Below, piece by piece: positions 24,879-33,385 of a DNA stretch of 64,000 nt. The position numbers were made by a program, and so were the translations under genes. The first letter of the stretch is position 1; each line of letters starts with the position of its first letter. The DNA is from Actinacidiphila acididurans. Lineage in GTDB: Bacteria > Actinomycetota > Actinomycetes > Streptomycetales > Streptomycetaceae. Location: assembly GCF_016918855.1 (NCBI RefSeq), contig NZ_JADKYB010000014.1, positions 62,001 through 126,000 on the forward strand. The letters are read 5' to 3'. Under the pieces are notes generated by a model. It worked only from the letters and a program-made list of their open reading frames with translations. It searched no databases and was not told the DNA's origin.

Positions 24879-25955
24879 TCAGGCGGTGAGCCAGGTACGC
24901 AGCCGGGTCTCGGCCTCCAGGATCGAGGCGGCCACCACGTGTTCCTCGCGGGTGTGGGCGAGGGTGGGGTCGCCGGGGCCGTAGTTGACCGCGGGGATGC
25001 CGAGGGCGGCGAAGCGGGCCACGTCGGTCCAGGCTTCCTTGGCGGCCGGGGCCGTCCCGATCGCCGCCACGAAGGCGGCTGCGGCCGGGTGGGACAGGCC
25101 GGGCAGGGCGCCCGGTGCGCTGTCGGTGACCAGCACGTCGAAGCCGTCGAAGAGGTCCCGGACCCGGTCCAGGGCCTGCCGCTCGCTCTGGTCGGGCGAG
25201 AAGCGGTAGTTGACGGTGACCGTGCAGAAGTCGGGGATCACGTTGGTGGCGTGGCCGCCGTTGATGAGGACGGCGTTGAGGCCCTCGGGATAGACCAGGC
25301 CGTCGATCTCCACGCGGCGCGGCTCGTAGGCCGCGAGGCGGTCCAGGATCGGTGCGGCCTTGTGGATCGCGTTCTCCCCCAGCCAGCTCCGGGCGGAGTG
25401 CGCGCGGCGCCCTGTGGTGCGTACCTCCACCCGCAGCGTGCCCTGGCAGCCGCCGTCCACCCGGCCCCCGGTCGGCTCCATCAGTACGGCGAAATCCCCG
25501 GCCAGCCAGTCCGGGTGCCGCTCGGCCAGCCGCTTCAGGCCGTTGAACTCCGAGGCGATCTCCTCGGCGTCGTAGAACACGTACGTGACGTCGCGGTTCG
25601 GCTCGGCCAGGCCTGCGGCCAGCTTCAGCTGCACCGCGACGCCCGCCTTCATGTCGGACGTGCCGCACCCCCACAGCAGCCCGTCCTCGTCGAGCCTCGA
25701 CGGCAGATTGTCCGCCACCGGCACGGTGTCCAGGTGCCCCGCCAGCACGACCCGCTCCGCGCGGCCCAGCGCGGTCCTGGCCACGACCGCGTCTCCGTCC
25801 CGGTCCACCCGCAGATGGGGCACCCCTCGCAGTGCCTGCTCCACCAAATCCGCGAGCGCCTTCTCCTGCCGGCTCTCCGACGGTACGTCCACCAGGTGTG
25901 CGGTGAGGGTCACCGCGTCCTGCCCGAGATCCAGTGCGGCCACTTTGCTGTGCAT
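24879..25955 (-). CDS. dapE: Succinyl-diaminopimelate desuccinylase
   Basis: A 358-residue M20 metallopeptidase-family enzyme. Metal-binding and catalytic elements are [15 protein letters not shown] (His and Asp), [11 protein letters not shown] (bridging Asp) and [14 protein letters not shown] (catalytic Glu pair). It removes succinate from N-succinyl-LL-diaminopimelate in lysine and peptidoglycan precursor synthesis. ATG 25955 starts [20 protein letters not shown]. Another gene of the pathway, dapC, is 6 kb to the right; the genes are not in one operon. Position corresponds to Rv1202. Confidence 0.93.
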   Translation of the reverse strand: MHSKVAALDLGQDAVTLTAHLVDVPSESRQEKALADLVEQALRGVPHLRVDRDGDAVVARTALGRAERVVLAGHLDTVPVADNLPSRLDEDGLLWGCGTSDMKAGVAVQLKLAAGLAEPNRDVTYVFYDAEEIASEFNGLKRLAERHPDWLAGDFAVLMEPTGGRVDGGCQGTLRVEVRTTGRRAHSARSWLGENAIHKAAPILDRLAAYEPRRVEIDGLVYPEGLNAVLINGGHATNVIPDFCTVTVNYRFSPDQSERQALDRVRDLFDGFDVLVTDSAPGALPGLSHPAAAAFVAAIGTAPAAKEAWTDVARFAALGIPAVNYGPGDPTLAHTREEHVVAASILEAETRLRTWLTA

Positions 25956-26344
25956 GCGCCCAGGCTAGCGGCCTGATCCTCGACGGCTCGCCCCGAAATG
26001 GCCGGGGGCCACCTGGCGGTGGAGGGGTTCGCCGGGAGTACCGGGGCTGCCGGACGGTGGGGCGGCCCGCCCGGAGTACCCGGGGCCGCGGCTGCGCCGC
26101 GGGGGCTCGCCGGGAGTAGTCAGGGGCGCGGGGAACTGCGCGACCAGCCCAATTCCGTGGCGCGGGTCGCCACCGGCCCAAAGGGGCAGTTGCTGTCGCG
26201 TCCGGACCACCGGCCGGTGGCTGGGGGTACCCCCAGGCGAAGCGCTGGGGGAGCTCGCGCCCACGCGGCGCCAGCCGCACAGCAAACACAGCCCCGCGCC
26301 CCTGCCGGGCGCTCCCCGGCGAACCCGGCCGGGTCAGCGCGGCC
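25956..26344. repeat. Intergenic repeat region, copy 2 of the 60-bp element (26154-26213)
   Basis: No gene. The 60-bp core (26154-26213) matches 22702-22761 at 58 of 60 positions. To its left lie GGGGCGCGGGGAACTGCGCGA (26123 on) and two GCCGGGAGTA units (near 26031 and 26109); to its right GGGGGTACCCCC (26223-26234). These are typical streptomycete dispersed intergenic palindromic units. Confidence 0.8.
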
Positions 26345-27895
26345 CTACGGCGCCACTCCGAGGTGCCCCAACACCGTCCGTACCCCAGAAAGAACCGCAC
26401 CCTTGGCGGATTCGCTCGGCTCGGCGGTCTCGAAGCCGTGCGGCGCACCGGGGACGTCGATGATCTCGAGGGCGGCGCCGCAGGCGCGGGCGGCAGCCGT
26501 GAAGTGGGCCACCGTCGCGGCGAGTTCGGGGCGTTCCGCCCCGACGCGGGTGAGGACGAGGGGGAGCCGGCCGGCGCCGAGGACGGCCTCGGCCGGGTGG
26601 AAGCGGGAGCCCGCGAGGCCCCAGCCGGGCAGGGGCGCCAGGACCGGATAGCTTGCGGAAACGCAGCGCAGCCAAGGCGGGGGCGCGGCCAGGACGTCGG
26701 CGGCGAGCAGGCCGCCGGCCGAGAAGTACCAGAGCGCGATCCGGTCGGGGTCGACGCGCGGGTCGGCACGTACCGCCGCGACCGCCTCGGCCACGTCGGC
26801 GGCGGCCCGCTCCCAGTCGCCGAGGCCGTGCAACCGGTGATCGACGATCGCACCGACGGCACCGTACGACGCCACGAGCCGGGCGTAACCGGTGAGCGAA
26901 GGCCAGTCACGCGGGGTGGGCCGGGCAGCCTCGGGCACCGGCCCACCGTGCACGAACACCACCGCCGGCCACGTCCCGGCAGCGTCGGGCGCGTCATCCG
27001 GCGAAGAGACGTCCGCCCCCTCAGCCCGGCGCCCGCCGCTCCCCCGCACATGCTCCCCCCGAAAATTCGGCACGTAGAGGTCCACCCGCCCCCTCCGTTC
27101 GCGCGGAAGGTCGGGTACGTCCAGCAGGAAGGGCCGCAGGTGCGTGGGTCGCCGCCGGGTGATCCGGTGCCCTTCGCCCGCGGCGGCGGACAGCAGGACC
27201 CGGACGAGGTCGGCGGGAGCAGAGAGCATGGGCCAGTGGCCGGTGGGCAGTTCGAAGAAGGTCACGCCAGGAGCGGTGAGCTGGGCCAGGTGGGGGTCGC
27301 CCATGGCGATCATCGCCTCGACCCGGGCGATGCTGCCGCCACCGGCGGTGCACAGGACGCCGGTGGTGGGGACGTCGTGGGCCGCGCCGGTACGACGGAG
27401 CGGCTGGGTCAGGGTCCCCATCGGCTGGGGTGCGGCGCGCTCGGTGAGCCGGGCCAGATCCTCGGCCGGCACCCCGGCCGTACTCCCCCAGCGCTCCCAC
27501 TCCCCGGCCGAAACGGAGCCGCCGGAGGCCTCCCGCACCGAAGGGTCCGGAATCAGGGCCAGCGGGGGGTCGCCGTCCTTGGGCAGGCCCGCGTCGAGGT
27601 GGACGACGCGGGCGACGCGAGCCGGGCGGAGGTCGGCGGCGCCCAGGGCCGGGTGAATGCCGTACCCGTGGCCGACGAGCACGACCTGCGGGTCACCAGT
27701 CCCGTCAATGGCCCGCACCACGTCCGCGATGTGGGTGTCGAGCGTGGTGTCCGGGCCGGCCGGACGGCCGGGGTCGCCCATGCCGGTGAGGGTCACGGGA
27801 TACGCGGCGGCGCCCGCCTCGCGGAGCAGCGCGGCGGTCCGCTCCCACACCCAGCCGCCGGTGTGGACGTCGGGAACGAGCACGTACGCGGTCAT
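26345..27895 (-). CDS. Fused tandem alpha/beta-hydrolase
   Basis: A 516-residue protein made of two hydrolase domains. The N-terminal domain (about 1-245) has the lid and strand order of salicylate-esterase-like enzymes (YVLVPDVHTGGWVWERT), but the nucleophile elbow reads GHGYG (75-79) with Gly77 in place of Ser, while the terminal His220 (PTGHWP) remains. The C-terminal domain (about 255-516) is dienelactone-hydrolase or dipeptidyl-peptidase-like, with the oxyanion segment FVHGGP, Ser392 (WYFSAGG) and His in APHGFE. So only the second domain looks catalytic. ATG 27895 has GAGGAGG 5 nt upstream. A MerR-type promoter is directly upstream. Confidence 0.85.
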   Translation of the reverse strand: MTAYVLVPDVHTGGWVWERTAALLREAGAAAYPVTLTGMGDPGRPAGPDTTLDTHIADVVRAIDGTGDPQVVLVGHGYGIHPALGAADLRPARVARVVHLDAGLPKDGDPPLALIPDPSVREASGGSVSAGEWERWGSTAGVPAEDLARLTERAAPQPMGTLTQPLRRTGAAHDVPTTGVLCTAGGGSIARVEAMIAMGDPHLAQLTAPGVTFFELPTGHWPMLSAPADLVRVLLSAAAGEGHRITRRRPTHLRPFLLDVPDLPRERRGRVDLYVPNFRGEHVRGSGGRRAEGADVSSPDDAPDAAGTWPAVVFVHGGPVPEAARPTPRDWPSLTGYARLVASYGAVGAIVDHRLHGLGDWERAAADVAEAVAAVRADPRVDPDRIALWYFSAGGLLAADVLAAPPPWLRCVSASYPVLAPLPGWGLAGSRFHPAEAVLGAGRLPLVLTRVGAERPELAATVAHFTAAARACGAALEIIDVPGAPHGFETAEPSESAKGAVLSGVRTVLGHLGVAP

Positions 27896-27927
27896 GCGAG
27901 CCTCCTCAGGGCGTCGGGTCCGCCGGT

Positions 27928-27958
27928 ACGGTAGGAACTCCCGTTGGGGGAGGTTCAA
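27928..27958 (-). promoter_or_regulatory. MerR-type promoter/operator of the tandem hydrolase gene
   Basis: On the minus strand: -35 TTGAAC, a spacer of exactly 19 bp, then -10 TACCGT. An inverted repeat (GAACCTCCC on one side, GGGAGTTC on the other) fills the spacer, at 27935-27956. An over-long 19-bp spacer with an internal dyad is the hallmark of promoters activated by MerR proteins through DNA untwisting. The start codon of the hydrolase is about 33 bp downstream. Confidence 0.75.
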
Positions 27959-27960
27959 GC

Positions 27961-28923
27961 GTGACCGCCGAGCGGACGTGGAGCATCGGGGAACTGGCCG
28001 AGCGGGCCGGGGTGACCGTGAAGACCGTGCGCTTCTATTCGGACCGGGGCCTGCTGCCGGCGGCGGGGCGCAGTGCGGGCGGGCACCGGCGGTACGGGGC
28101 GGGGGCGCTGGACCGGCTGCGGCTGATCCGTTCGCTGCGGGGACTGGGGCTGCCGGTCGCGGCGGTGGCGGCGGCGCTGGACGACGAGGACGCGCTGGAC
28201 GAGGTGATCGCGGCGCACCTGGCGGAGACCAGGGCCCGGCTGACCGCGCTGCGCTGGCGCGAGGCCGCACTGCACCTGCTGGACGAGGGGCCGGCGGCCG
28301 AGCGGGCCGACCGGCTGCGCCTGCTGGGCGCGCTGCCCGATCCGCCGGGTACGGCCGCGCTGGCCCGGTTCTGGCGGCGCTGGCTGCCGCCGCGGCTGCC
28401 GACCGGCCTGGTGACGGCGGTCCTCGACCAGGCCGTCCCGGTCCTCCCGGCCGACCCGACGCCCGATCAGGTGCTGTCCCTCGCCCGGCTGCACGCGCTG
28501 GTCGCGGCGGTACGCCCGGAGGCCGCCAAGTCCCAGCCGGTCACCCACCGCCGGAGCTCCGGCCACCGCCCGGCCGTCCTCTACGAAGGACTCATCGCGT
28601 CCTACGGCCTGGCCGTCCCCCACCTGCTGGCCGGCCGCCCGCCGCACCCCGGCGAGGCCCTGGACTCCTTCGTCGCCGCCCACGCGGATTCCCTCGCGAC
28701 CCGCGACACCCCCGCCTTCCGCCGCGCCCTGGCCGGCCTGCTCACCACCGAGCCCCGCCTTGACGCCTACTGGTCCCTGACCGCCCGCCTCTCCGCCGCC
28801 CCCGACCGCCCCACCCCGGGCTCCACTCACGCCTGGCTCCGTACGGCGCTCCTGGCCGAGACGACCCCCTGGCCGGAGTCCGTTCCGGTTGCGGCCGTCG
28901 AGCGTGCCCCGGAGCATCGGTAG
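27961..28923 (+). CDS. MerR-family transcriptional regulator
   Basis: A 320-residue regulator with the MerR winged helix-turn-helix (WSIGELAERAGVTVKTVRFY, then GHRRYGAGALDRLRLIRSLR) in residues 7-75, and a long C-terminal domain of about 220 residues without the Cys ligands of metal sensors, so it probably senses an organic ligand or stress. GTG 27961 is preceded by GGGGGAGG. The 65-bp gap to the divergent hydrolase gene contains one MerR promoter reading toward the hydrolase. The operator also overlaps the region just upstream of its own start, so autoregulation is likely. Confidence 0.92.
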   Translation: MTAERTWSIGELAERAGVTVKTVRFYSDRGLLPAAGRSAGGHRRYGAGALDRLRLIRSLRGLGLPVAAVAAALDDEDALDEVIAAHLAETRARLTALRWREAALHLLDEGPAAERADRLRLLGALPDPPGTAALARFWRRWLPPRLPTGLVTAVLDQAVPVLPADPTPDQVLSLARLHALVAAVRPEAAKSQPVTHRRSSGHRPAVLYEGLIASYGLAVPHLLAGRPPHPGEALDSFVAAHADSLATRDTPAFRRALAGLLTTEPRLDAYWSLTARLSAAPDRPTPGSTHAWLRTALLAETTPWPESVPVAAVERAPEHR

Positions 28924-28973
28924 GGGGCTGCGGGGCGTGAACACCAGAAGGAGCCAGGCCCGGAGGTTTCGGC

Positions 28974-29792
28974 ATGGGCGCAACCGGCGGCGGTGACCGT
29001 ACAGGCAGCAGGAAGCGGCGGGCGGGGCGATCGGTCGCCGCAGTGGCCGTGGCCGTGTGCGTGGCCGTCGGTGTGAGCGGGAGCGGGGCGGCGTACGGCG
29101 TCACGTCGGCGCGCGGCGCGCGGGAAGCCGCGTTCAAGGTCGACAACGGGAAGGGCGGAGAGCGCAACAAGGCCCCGGGCTCCGTGGACTGCCGGAAGGC
29201 GAAGTGCATCGCGCTCACCTTCGACTCCGCGCCCAGCGCCCACACCGCCGCGCTGCTGCGGATCCTGGAGCGGAAGAAGGTGCGGGCGACGTTCTTCCTG
29301 CTCGGGCACCGGCACGTGGACGCGTACCCCGGTCTGGTGAAGCGGATGGCCGCGGACGGGCACGTGCTGGCGAACCACACCTGGACCCACCCCCGGCTGC
29401 CCTCGCTCACGCCCGCGCAGATACGGGCCCAGCTCACCATGCTGAACGACGCGGTGCAGAAGCTGACCGGCATCCGGCCCACGCTGATGCGGCCGCCGCA
29501 GGGCCGGACCGACCAGAAGGTCGCGCAGGTGTGCCGGGAGCTCGGGCTGGCCCAGGTGCTGTGGAGCGATTCCGCCTCCGACTACGCCACCACCGACACG
29601 CCGCTCATCCGGCAGCGGATCCTGAGCGGCGCGAGCCGGGGCGGCATCGTCCTGCTGCACGACCTCTACCAGGGGACCGTGCCGGCCGTGCCCGGCATCA
29701 TCGACGGCCTGCGGCGGCAGGGCTACACCTTCGTGACGGTCCCCGAACTGCTCGCCCCCGCCGTCCCCCAGCCGGGCGCGGTCTACCGGTAG
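28974..29792 (+). CDS. Secreted polysaccharide deacetylase-like protein (NodB fold)
   Basis: A 272-residue protein with an N-terminal signal or anchor (about residues 20-41, SVAAVAVAVCVAVGVSGSGA), two Cys (C73, C78) before the domain, and NodB motifs: motif 1 reads TFDS (Asp84, Ser85) where TFDD is usual, motif 2 HTWTH (His135, His139), motif 3 RPPQG, motif 5 LLHD. Motif 1 normally provides a catalytic Asp and a metal-binding Asp; here the second is Ser, so activity may be changed or lost. Known members deacetylate peptidoglycan, chitin or xylan. ATG 28974 has GGAGG 7 nt upstream. Confidence 0.85.
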   Translation: MGATGGGDRTGSRKRRAGRSVAAVAVAVCVAVGVSGSGAAYGVTSARGAREAAFKVDNGKGGERNKAPGSVDCRKAKCIALTFDSAPSAHTAALLRILERKKVRATFFLLGHRHVDAYPGLVKRMAADGHVLANHTWTHPRLPSLTPAQIRAQLTMLNDAVQKLTGIRPTLMRPPQGRTDQKVAQVCRELGLAQVLWSDSASDYATTDTPLIRQRILSGASRGGIVLLHDLYQGTVPAVPGIIDGLRRQGYTFVTVPELLAPAVPQPGAVYR

Positions 29793-29875
29793 AAACGTTC
29801 CGCCACGCGGGGCGGGGTCCGGACCGACACGCTGACGAGGGCCGCGACCTCGGGGGATTCGCTACGCTCCGATGC

Positions 29876-30802
29876 GTGCCCTCGCCCTCCCCCCGCAAGC
29901 GCCATCCCCTCCGCAACGCCACCCTCCTGCTCGTCCTGCTCGGCCTGGCCGGGTACACCGTGTACCACTTCGCCGCCAACTCCCCCGCGGGGCCCGGCTG
30001 CACGGTGACGGCGGAGGGCAACGCCATGGATCTGACGCAGGAACAGGCGGGCAACGCGGCGACGATCGCGGCGGTGGCGGCATCGCGGGGGCTGCCCGAA
30101 CGCGCGCTGACGATAGCTCTGGCGACGTCGCTCCAGGAATCGCGGCTGCGCAATCTCCACGGCGGGGACCGGGATTCGGTCGGACTGTTCCAGCAGCGGC
30201 CTTCGCAGGGCTGGGGCACCGCGGCACAAATCCTCGACCCGGTCTACGCGTCGAACGAATTCTTCGACAGCCTGGTGAAAATCAAGGGGTATTCGCGGCT
30301 GCCGCTGACCGTGGCGGCCCAGCGGGTGCAAAGAAGCGGATATCCGCAGGCGTACGCCAAGCACGAGGCGGACGCGACCCTGCTCACGGCCGCGCTGACC
30401 GGACGGGCGAACGGCGCGCTGAGCTGCACGACGGGCGCGGACACCCCGGACAGCGCGGGCGGCGGCGCCGGCAGCCCGGCGCAGGTGACGGCCCGGCTGA
30501 CCCGCGAGTTCGGCACGGCGGTACGGCCCCGCAAGGACCCGGCGCCGCGTACGGTCGCGGTCCCGGCCGCGGCGGCCGGCGCGGCGGCAGACGACGGCAC
30601 CCTGCGCGGCTGGGAGGTCGCCCAGTGGGCGGTGGCCCACGCCCACGACCTCAAAATCGAGCAGGTGACCTACGGCGACGCGCGGTGGCTGGCGGCCCAG
30701 TCCGGCAAGGGCTGGCAGCGGCAGAAGGCGACGACCGCCAAGGGCGGGGCGCAGTCCGACGGCGGCGGGCCGGCGCTGGTGCGGATCACCGTGGCGCCGT
30801 AA
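29876..30802 (+). CDS. Membrane-anchored lysozyme-fold-like protein
   Basis: A 308-residue protein with an N-terminal membrane segment (ATLLLVLLGLAGYTVYHF, about residues 16-33) and an extracytoplasmic domain containing ALATSLQESRLRNLHGG followed by RDSVGLFQQRPSQGWG. The Glu in QESRL and the GLFQ(Q)RPSQGWG segment recall the lytic transglycosylase fold, a pattern frequent in streptomycete surface proteins of unknown role. Start GTG 29876 has no close ribosome-binding site; TACGCT at 29863-29868 ends 7 nt before it, so a leaderless transcript is possible. Upstream frame extension overlaps the deacetylase gene and is rejected. Confidence 0.8.
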   Translation: MPSPSPRKRHPLRNATLLLVLLGLAGYTVYHFAANSPAGPGCTVTAEGNAMDLTQEQAGNAATIAAVAASRGLPERALTIALATSLQESRLRNLHGGDRDSVGLFQQRPSQGWGTAAQILDPVYASNEFFDSLVKIKGYSRLPLTVAAQRVQRSGYPQAYAKHEADATLLTAALTGRANGALSCTTGADTPDSAGGGAGSPAQVTARLTREFGTAVRPRKDPAPRTVAVPAAAAGAAADDGTLRGWEVAQWAVAHAHDLKIEQVTYGDARWLAAQSGKGWQRQKATTAKGGAQSDGGGPALVRITVAP

Positions 30803-31202
30803 CCCGCGGGCCGGCAATGGCATGGATCACCGTCGCTCCGTAGCCCGCGGGCCGTCGCTCGCACCATCCGCGACCGTACGATTCACGACCTTACGGATCC
30901 ACGACCCCGGAATTCGTGCACCTCTTCTTGTCGTCACCCGTCAGAAGTACGTACCCGTCGCGGCAACACGCGTCCGCGGCCCTCACCCCACCGGGCGGAC
31001 CGGCAGCACAAACCCCTTACCGCGCAAGGGGAGAGACGTTTCCGCGCGGTCATATGAGCTGTCCGTTTATACCCGAACTGCCGGACTCCGATAATGCGAT
31101 GCATTACTGATTCTTTACTCATCGGGCCCGCAACCTTCGCCCGGCTGCAGCGGTAATCAGCCCGACCGAACGGTTCCCACCCCGTCAAGGAGTGCACGCA
31201 CC
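30803..31202. other. Intergenic region with a duplicated gene end
   Basis: No gene seen. The last codons and stop of the preceding gene (GGATCACCGTGGCGCCGTAA plus CCCGCGGGCCG, 30784-30813) recur in diverged form 40 bp later (30825-30853). The rest contains lower-GC stretches (31030-31110) that probably hold the promoter of the small secreted protein gene. Confidence 0.6.
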
Positions 31203-31637
31203 ATGTCCCTCCCCCTCCCGCGCCGCATCGCCCAGGCCGCCCTGCTGCTCGGCGCGGCCGCCGCCCCCCTGGTCGGTGCCGGTGCCGCGCAGGCCGCGAC
31301 CCCGCACCAGCCGGACCTGGGCGGGCTGACGAACGTCGACGGCGCGAACGTCGGCCGCACCGTGGACGGCGCGGCGCAGAAAGCGACCGGGCTGGCCGCG
31401 CAGACCGGCTCGGACGCGGTGAAGACCGCGCTCCCGGCCGCCGGGCGCATCGTCGGCACCACCAGCCGTACCGCCGCCCCCGCCGCCCAGCGGACGGCCG
31501 GCCAGGCCACCGACACCGCGGGCCGCCTGGTCGGCGGCACCGCCGAGTCCGCCGGCAGCGCCGTCCCGGGCGCCGAGACCCTCTCCTCCCTCCCCAACGC
31601 CGGCCAGCTCCCGCTCAAGGGCCTCCCGCTGGCCTGA
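31203..31637 (+). CDS. Small secreted protein of unknown function
   Basis: A 144-residue protein with a Sec signal peptide (RRIAQAALLLGAAAAPLVGAG, cleavage near AAQAAT, residue 31-32). The mature part is Ala/Thr/Gly-rich, with repeated short helical units spaced by Thr/Gly (for example VDGAAQKATGLAAQTG, RTAGQATDTAGRLVGG), so it is probably disordered or helical. No catalytic residues or cysteines are present in the mature part. AAGGAG lies 10 nt upstream of the ATG. A strong terminator follows. The function is unknown. Confidence 0.8.
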   Translation: MSLPLPRRIAQAALLLGAAAAPLVGAGAAQAATPHQPDLGGLTNVDGANVGRTVDGAAQKATGLAAQTGSDAVKTALPAAGRIVGTTSRTAAPAAQRTAGQATDTAGRLVGGTAESAGSAVPGAETLSSLPNAGQLPLKGLPLA

Positions 31638-31655
31638 TCCGCCACCGAAGCGCAT

Positions 31656-31698
31656 GCGAAGGGGCTGGGCGTTCCCCGTGAACGCCCAGCCCCTTCGC
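31656..31698. terminator. Bidirectional terminator
   Basis: A perfect 19-bp stem (GCGAAGGGGCTGGGCGTTC and its complement) with a CCCGT loop lies between the convergent small secreted protein gene and dapC. It will stop transcription from both sides. Confidence 0.92.
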
Positions 31699-31711
31699 GC
31701 TTGCGCCGGCT

Positions 31712-32812
31712 TCAGCGCGCCAGCCTGCGCACCGCCGCCTCGACCCGCTCGTCCGTGGCCGTGAGGGCGATCCGGACGAAGGACTCGCCGGCGGCGCCGT
31801 AGAACTCGCCGGGGGCAACGACGATGCCCCGCCCGGCCAGGTCGCCCACGGTGTCCCAGCACTTCTCGGCGCGGGTCGCCCACAGGTAGAGGCCGGCCTC
31901 GCTGTGCTCGATACGGAAGCCGGCGGACTCGAAAGCGGCCCGCAGGGCGGTACGGCGGCGCCCGTAGCGCTCCTTCTGCTCCACCGCGTGCGCGCGGTCG
32001 CCGAGCGCGGCGGTCATCGCGGCCTGGACCGGCTGCGGCACGATCATGCCCGCGTGCTTGCGCACCTCGAGCAGTTCGCGGACGGCCGCCGGGTCGCCGG
32101 CCAGGAAGGAGCCGCGGTAGCCGGCGAAGTTGGACCGCTTGGACAGCGAGTGGACGGCGAGCAGGCCCTCGTGGCTGTCACCGCACACGTCGGGGTGCAG
32201 CACCGAGACCGGCTCGGTGCCCTCCCAGCCCAGCTCGATGTAGCACTCGTCGCTGGCCACCAGGATCCCGTGCTCCCGCGCCCAGCTCACGGTCCGGCGC
32301 AGCTCGGCGGCGGTCAGCACCCGGCCGGTCGGATTGGAGGGGCTGTTGAGCCACAGCAGCTTCACGCGCGCCGGGTCCAGATCGGCGACCGGGTCGTCGT
32401 ACGTGACCGGCTCCGCGCGGGCCAGCAGCGCGCCGATCTCGTACGTCGGGTAGGCCAGCCGCGGCAGGGCGACCTGGTCGCCCTCGCGCAGGTCGAGCAG
32501 GGTGGGCAGCCAGCCGACCAGTTCCTTGGAGCCGATCAGCGGCAGCACGTGCGCCGGGTCCGCGCCCGCCACTCCGTGCCACTGCCGCAGGTATCCGGCG
32601 GCGGCCTCGCGCAGCGCGCGCGTCCCGTAGGTGAGCGGGTAGCCGGGGCTGTCGGAGGCGGCGGCCAGCGCCTGCCGGACCACGTCGGGGACGGGGTCCA
32701 CCGGGGTGCCCACCGACAGGTCGACCACGCCGTCCGGGTGCGCGGCGGCCGTGGCCTTGTACGGCTCCAGGCGGTCCCAGGGGAACACCGGGAGGCGGGC
32801 GGAGATGCTCAC
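31712..32812 (-). CDS. dapC: Succinyldiaminopimelate transaminase DapC
   Basis: A 366-residue fold-type I PLP aminotransferase: LNSPSNPTG (Asn binding PLP), VASDECYIEL (Asp188), SLSKRSNFAGYRGS with Schiff-base Lys225, and the C-terminal substrate-carboxylate Arg region (SFVRIAL). The adjacent ferredoxin gene is the usual actinobacterial partner of this DapC type (Rv1178 with fdxC). It converts N-succinyl-2-amino-6-ketopimelate to N-succinyl-LL-DAP with glutamate. GTG 32812 begins MSISARLPVFPWDRL, the conserved start; a longer reading adds a Thr-rich unconserved leader. Confidence 0.93.
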   Translation of the reverse strand: MSISARLPVFPWDRLEPYKATAAAHPDGVVDLSVGTPVDPVPDVVRQALAAASDSPGYPLTYGTRALREAAAGYLRQWHGVAGADPAHVLPLIGSKELVGWLPTLLDLREGDQVALPRLAYPTYEIGALLARAEPVTYDDPVADLDPARVKLLWLNSPSNPTGRVLTAAELRRTVSWAREHGILVASDECYIELGWEGTEPVSVLHPDVCGDSHEGLLAVHSLSKRSNFAGYRGSFLAGDPAAVRELLEVRKHAGMIVPQPVQAAMTAALGDRAHAVEQKERYGRRRTALRAAFESAGFRIEHSEAGLYLWATRAEKCWDTVGDLAGRGIVVAPGEFYGAAGESFVRIALTATDERVEAAVRRLAR

Positions 32813-32950
32813 GGGCTCACTCTCGTTCGTCGTCGTGCTTGTCGTGCGGGTGGTGCGGGTCGTTCCTGGGGGTTCGGATACGCCGCGGCCCCGCACGGCG
32901 CGGTGCCGTACGGGGCCCGGCGGAGCTCCGGCCGCCCGCGGGAACGGGAC

Positions 32951-33277
32951 TCAGTGGTCCTGGTTCTGCGGGGGCAGCGCTGCGATCATGGGGTGGTCCC
33001 GCTCGATGAGGCCGAGCTTGGAGGCGCCGCCGGGCGAACCGAGCTCGTCGAAGAACTCGACGTTCGCCTTGTAGTAGTCCTTCCACTCCTCCGGGGTGTC
33101 GTCCTCGTAGAAGATGGCCTCGACCGGGCAGACCGGCTCACACGCGCCGCAGTCGACACACTCGTCCGGGTGGATGTACAAGGACCGGGAGCCCTCGTAG
33201 ATGCAGTCGACCGGGCACTCTTCGATGCACGCCTTGTCCTTTACGTCTACACAAGGCTGCGCGATGACGTAGGTCAC
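32951..33277 (-). CDS. fdxA: 7Fe ferredoxin (3Fe-4S/4Fe-4S)
   Basis: A 108-residue bacterial ferredoxin with two cluster motifs: CVDVKDKACIEECPVDC at the N-terminus and CVDCGACEPVCP in the second half, the Azotobacter FdI-like 7Fe pattern (one Cys missing from the first set gives a 3Fe-4S cluster). It transfers electrons in the cytosol. The acidic C-terminal helix is typical of streptomycete members. It lies 138 bp upstream of dapC in the same direction. Confidence 0.95.
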   Translation of the reverse strand: MTYVIAQPCVDVKDKACIEECPVDCIYEGSRSLYIHPDECVDCGACEPVCPVEAIFYEDDTPEEWKDYYKANVEFFDELGSPGGASKLGLIERDHPMIAALPPQNQDH

Positions 33278-33385
33278 GCTGTCGTTCCTCCTCGATAGGG
33301 CTCATCACGCGCGGGAGCGCGGCGTCGTCGATGCCCGCCCCTAGTATCTCCGTTCCTGGGCACGATCCGAACAGGAGGGGCAGGC

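Noticed and set aside
27896-28270. N-terminal extension of the tandem hydrolase to 28270
   Set aside because: Arg/Pro/Ala-rich noise that overlaps the divergent MerR gene; ATG 27895 has a strong ribosome-binding site and a promoter just upstream.
29057-29875. Upstream extension of the lysozyme-fold-like gene
   Set aside because: It overlaps the polysaccharide deacetylase gene in another frame and has shadow composition.
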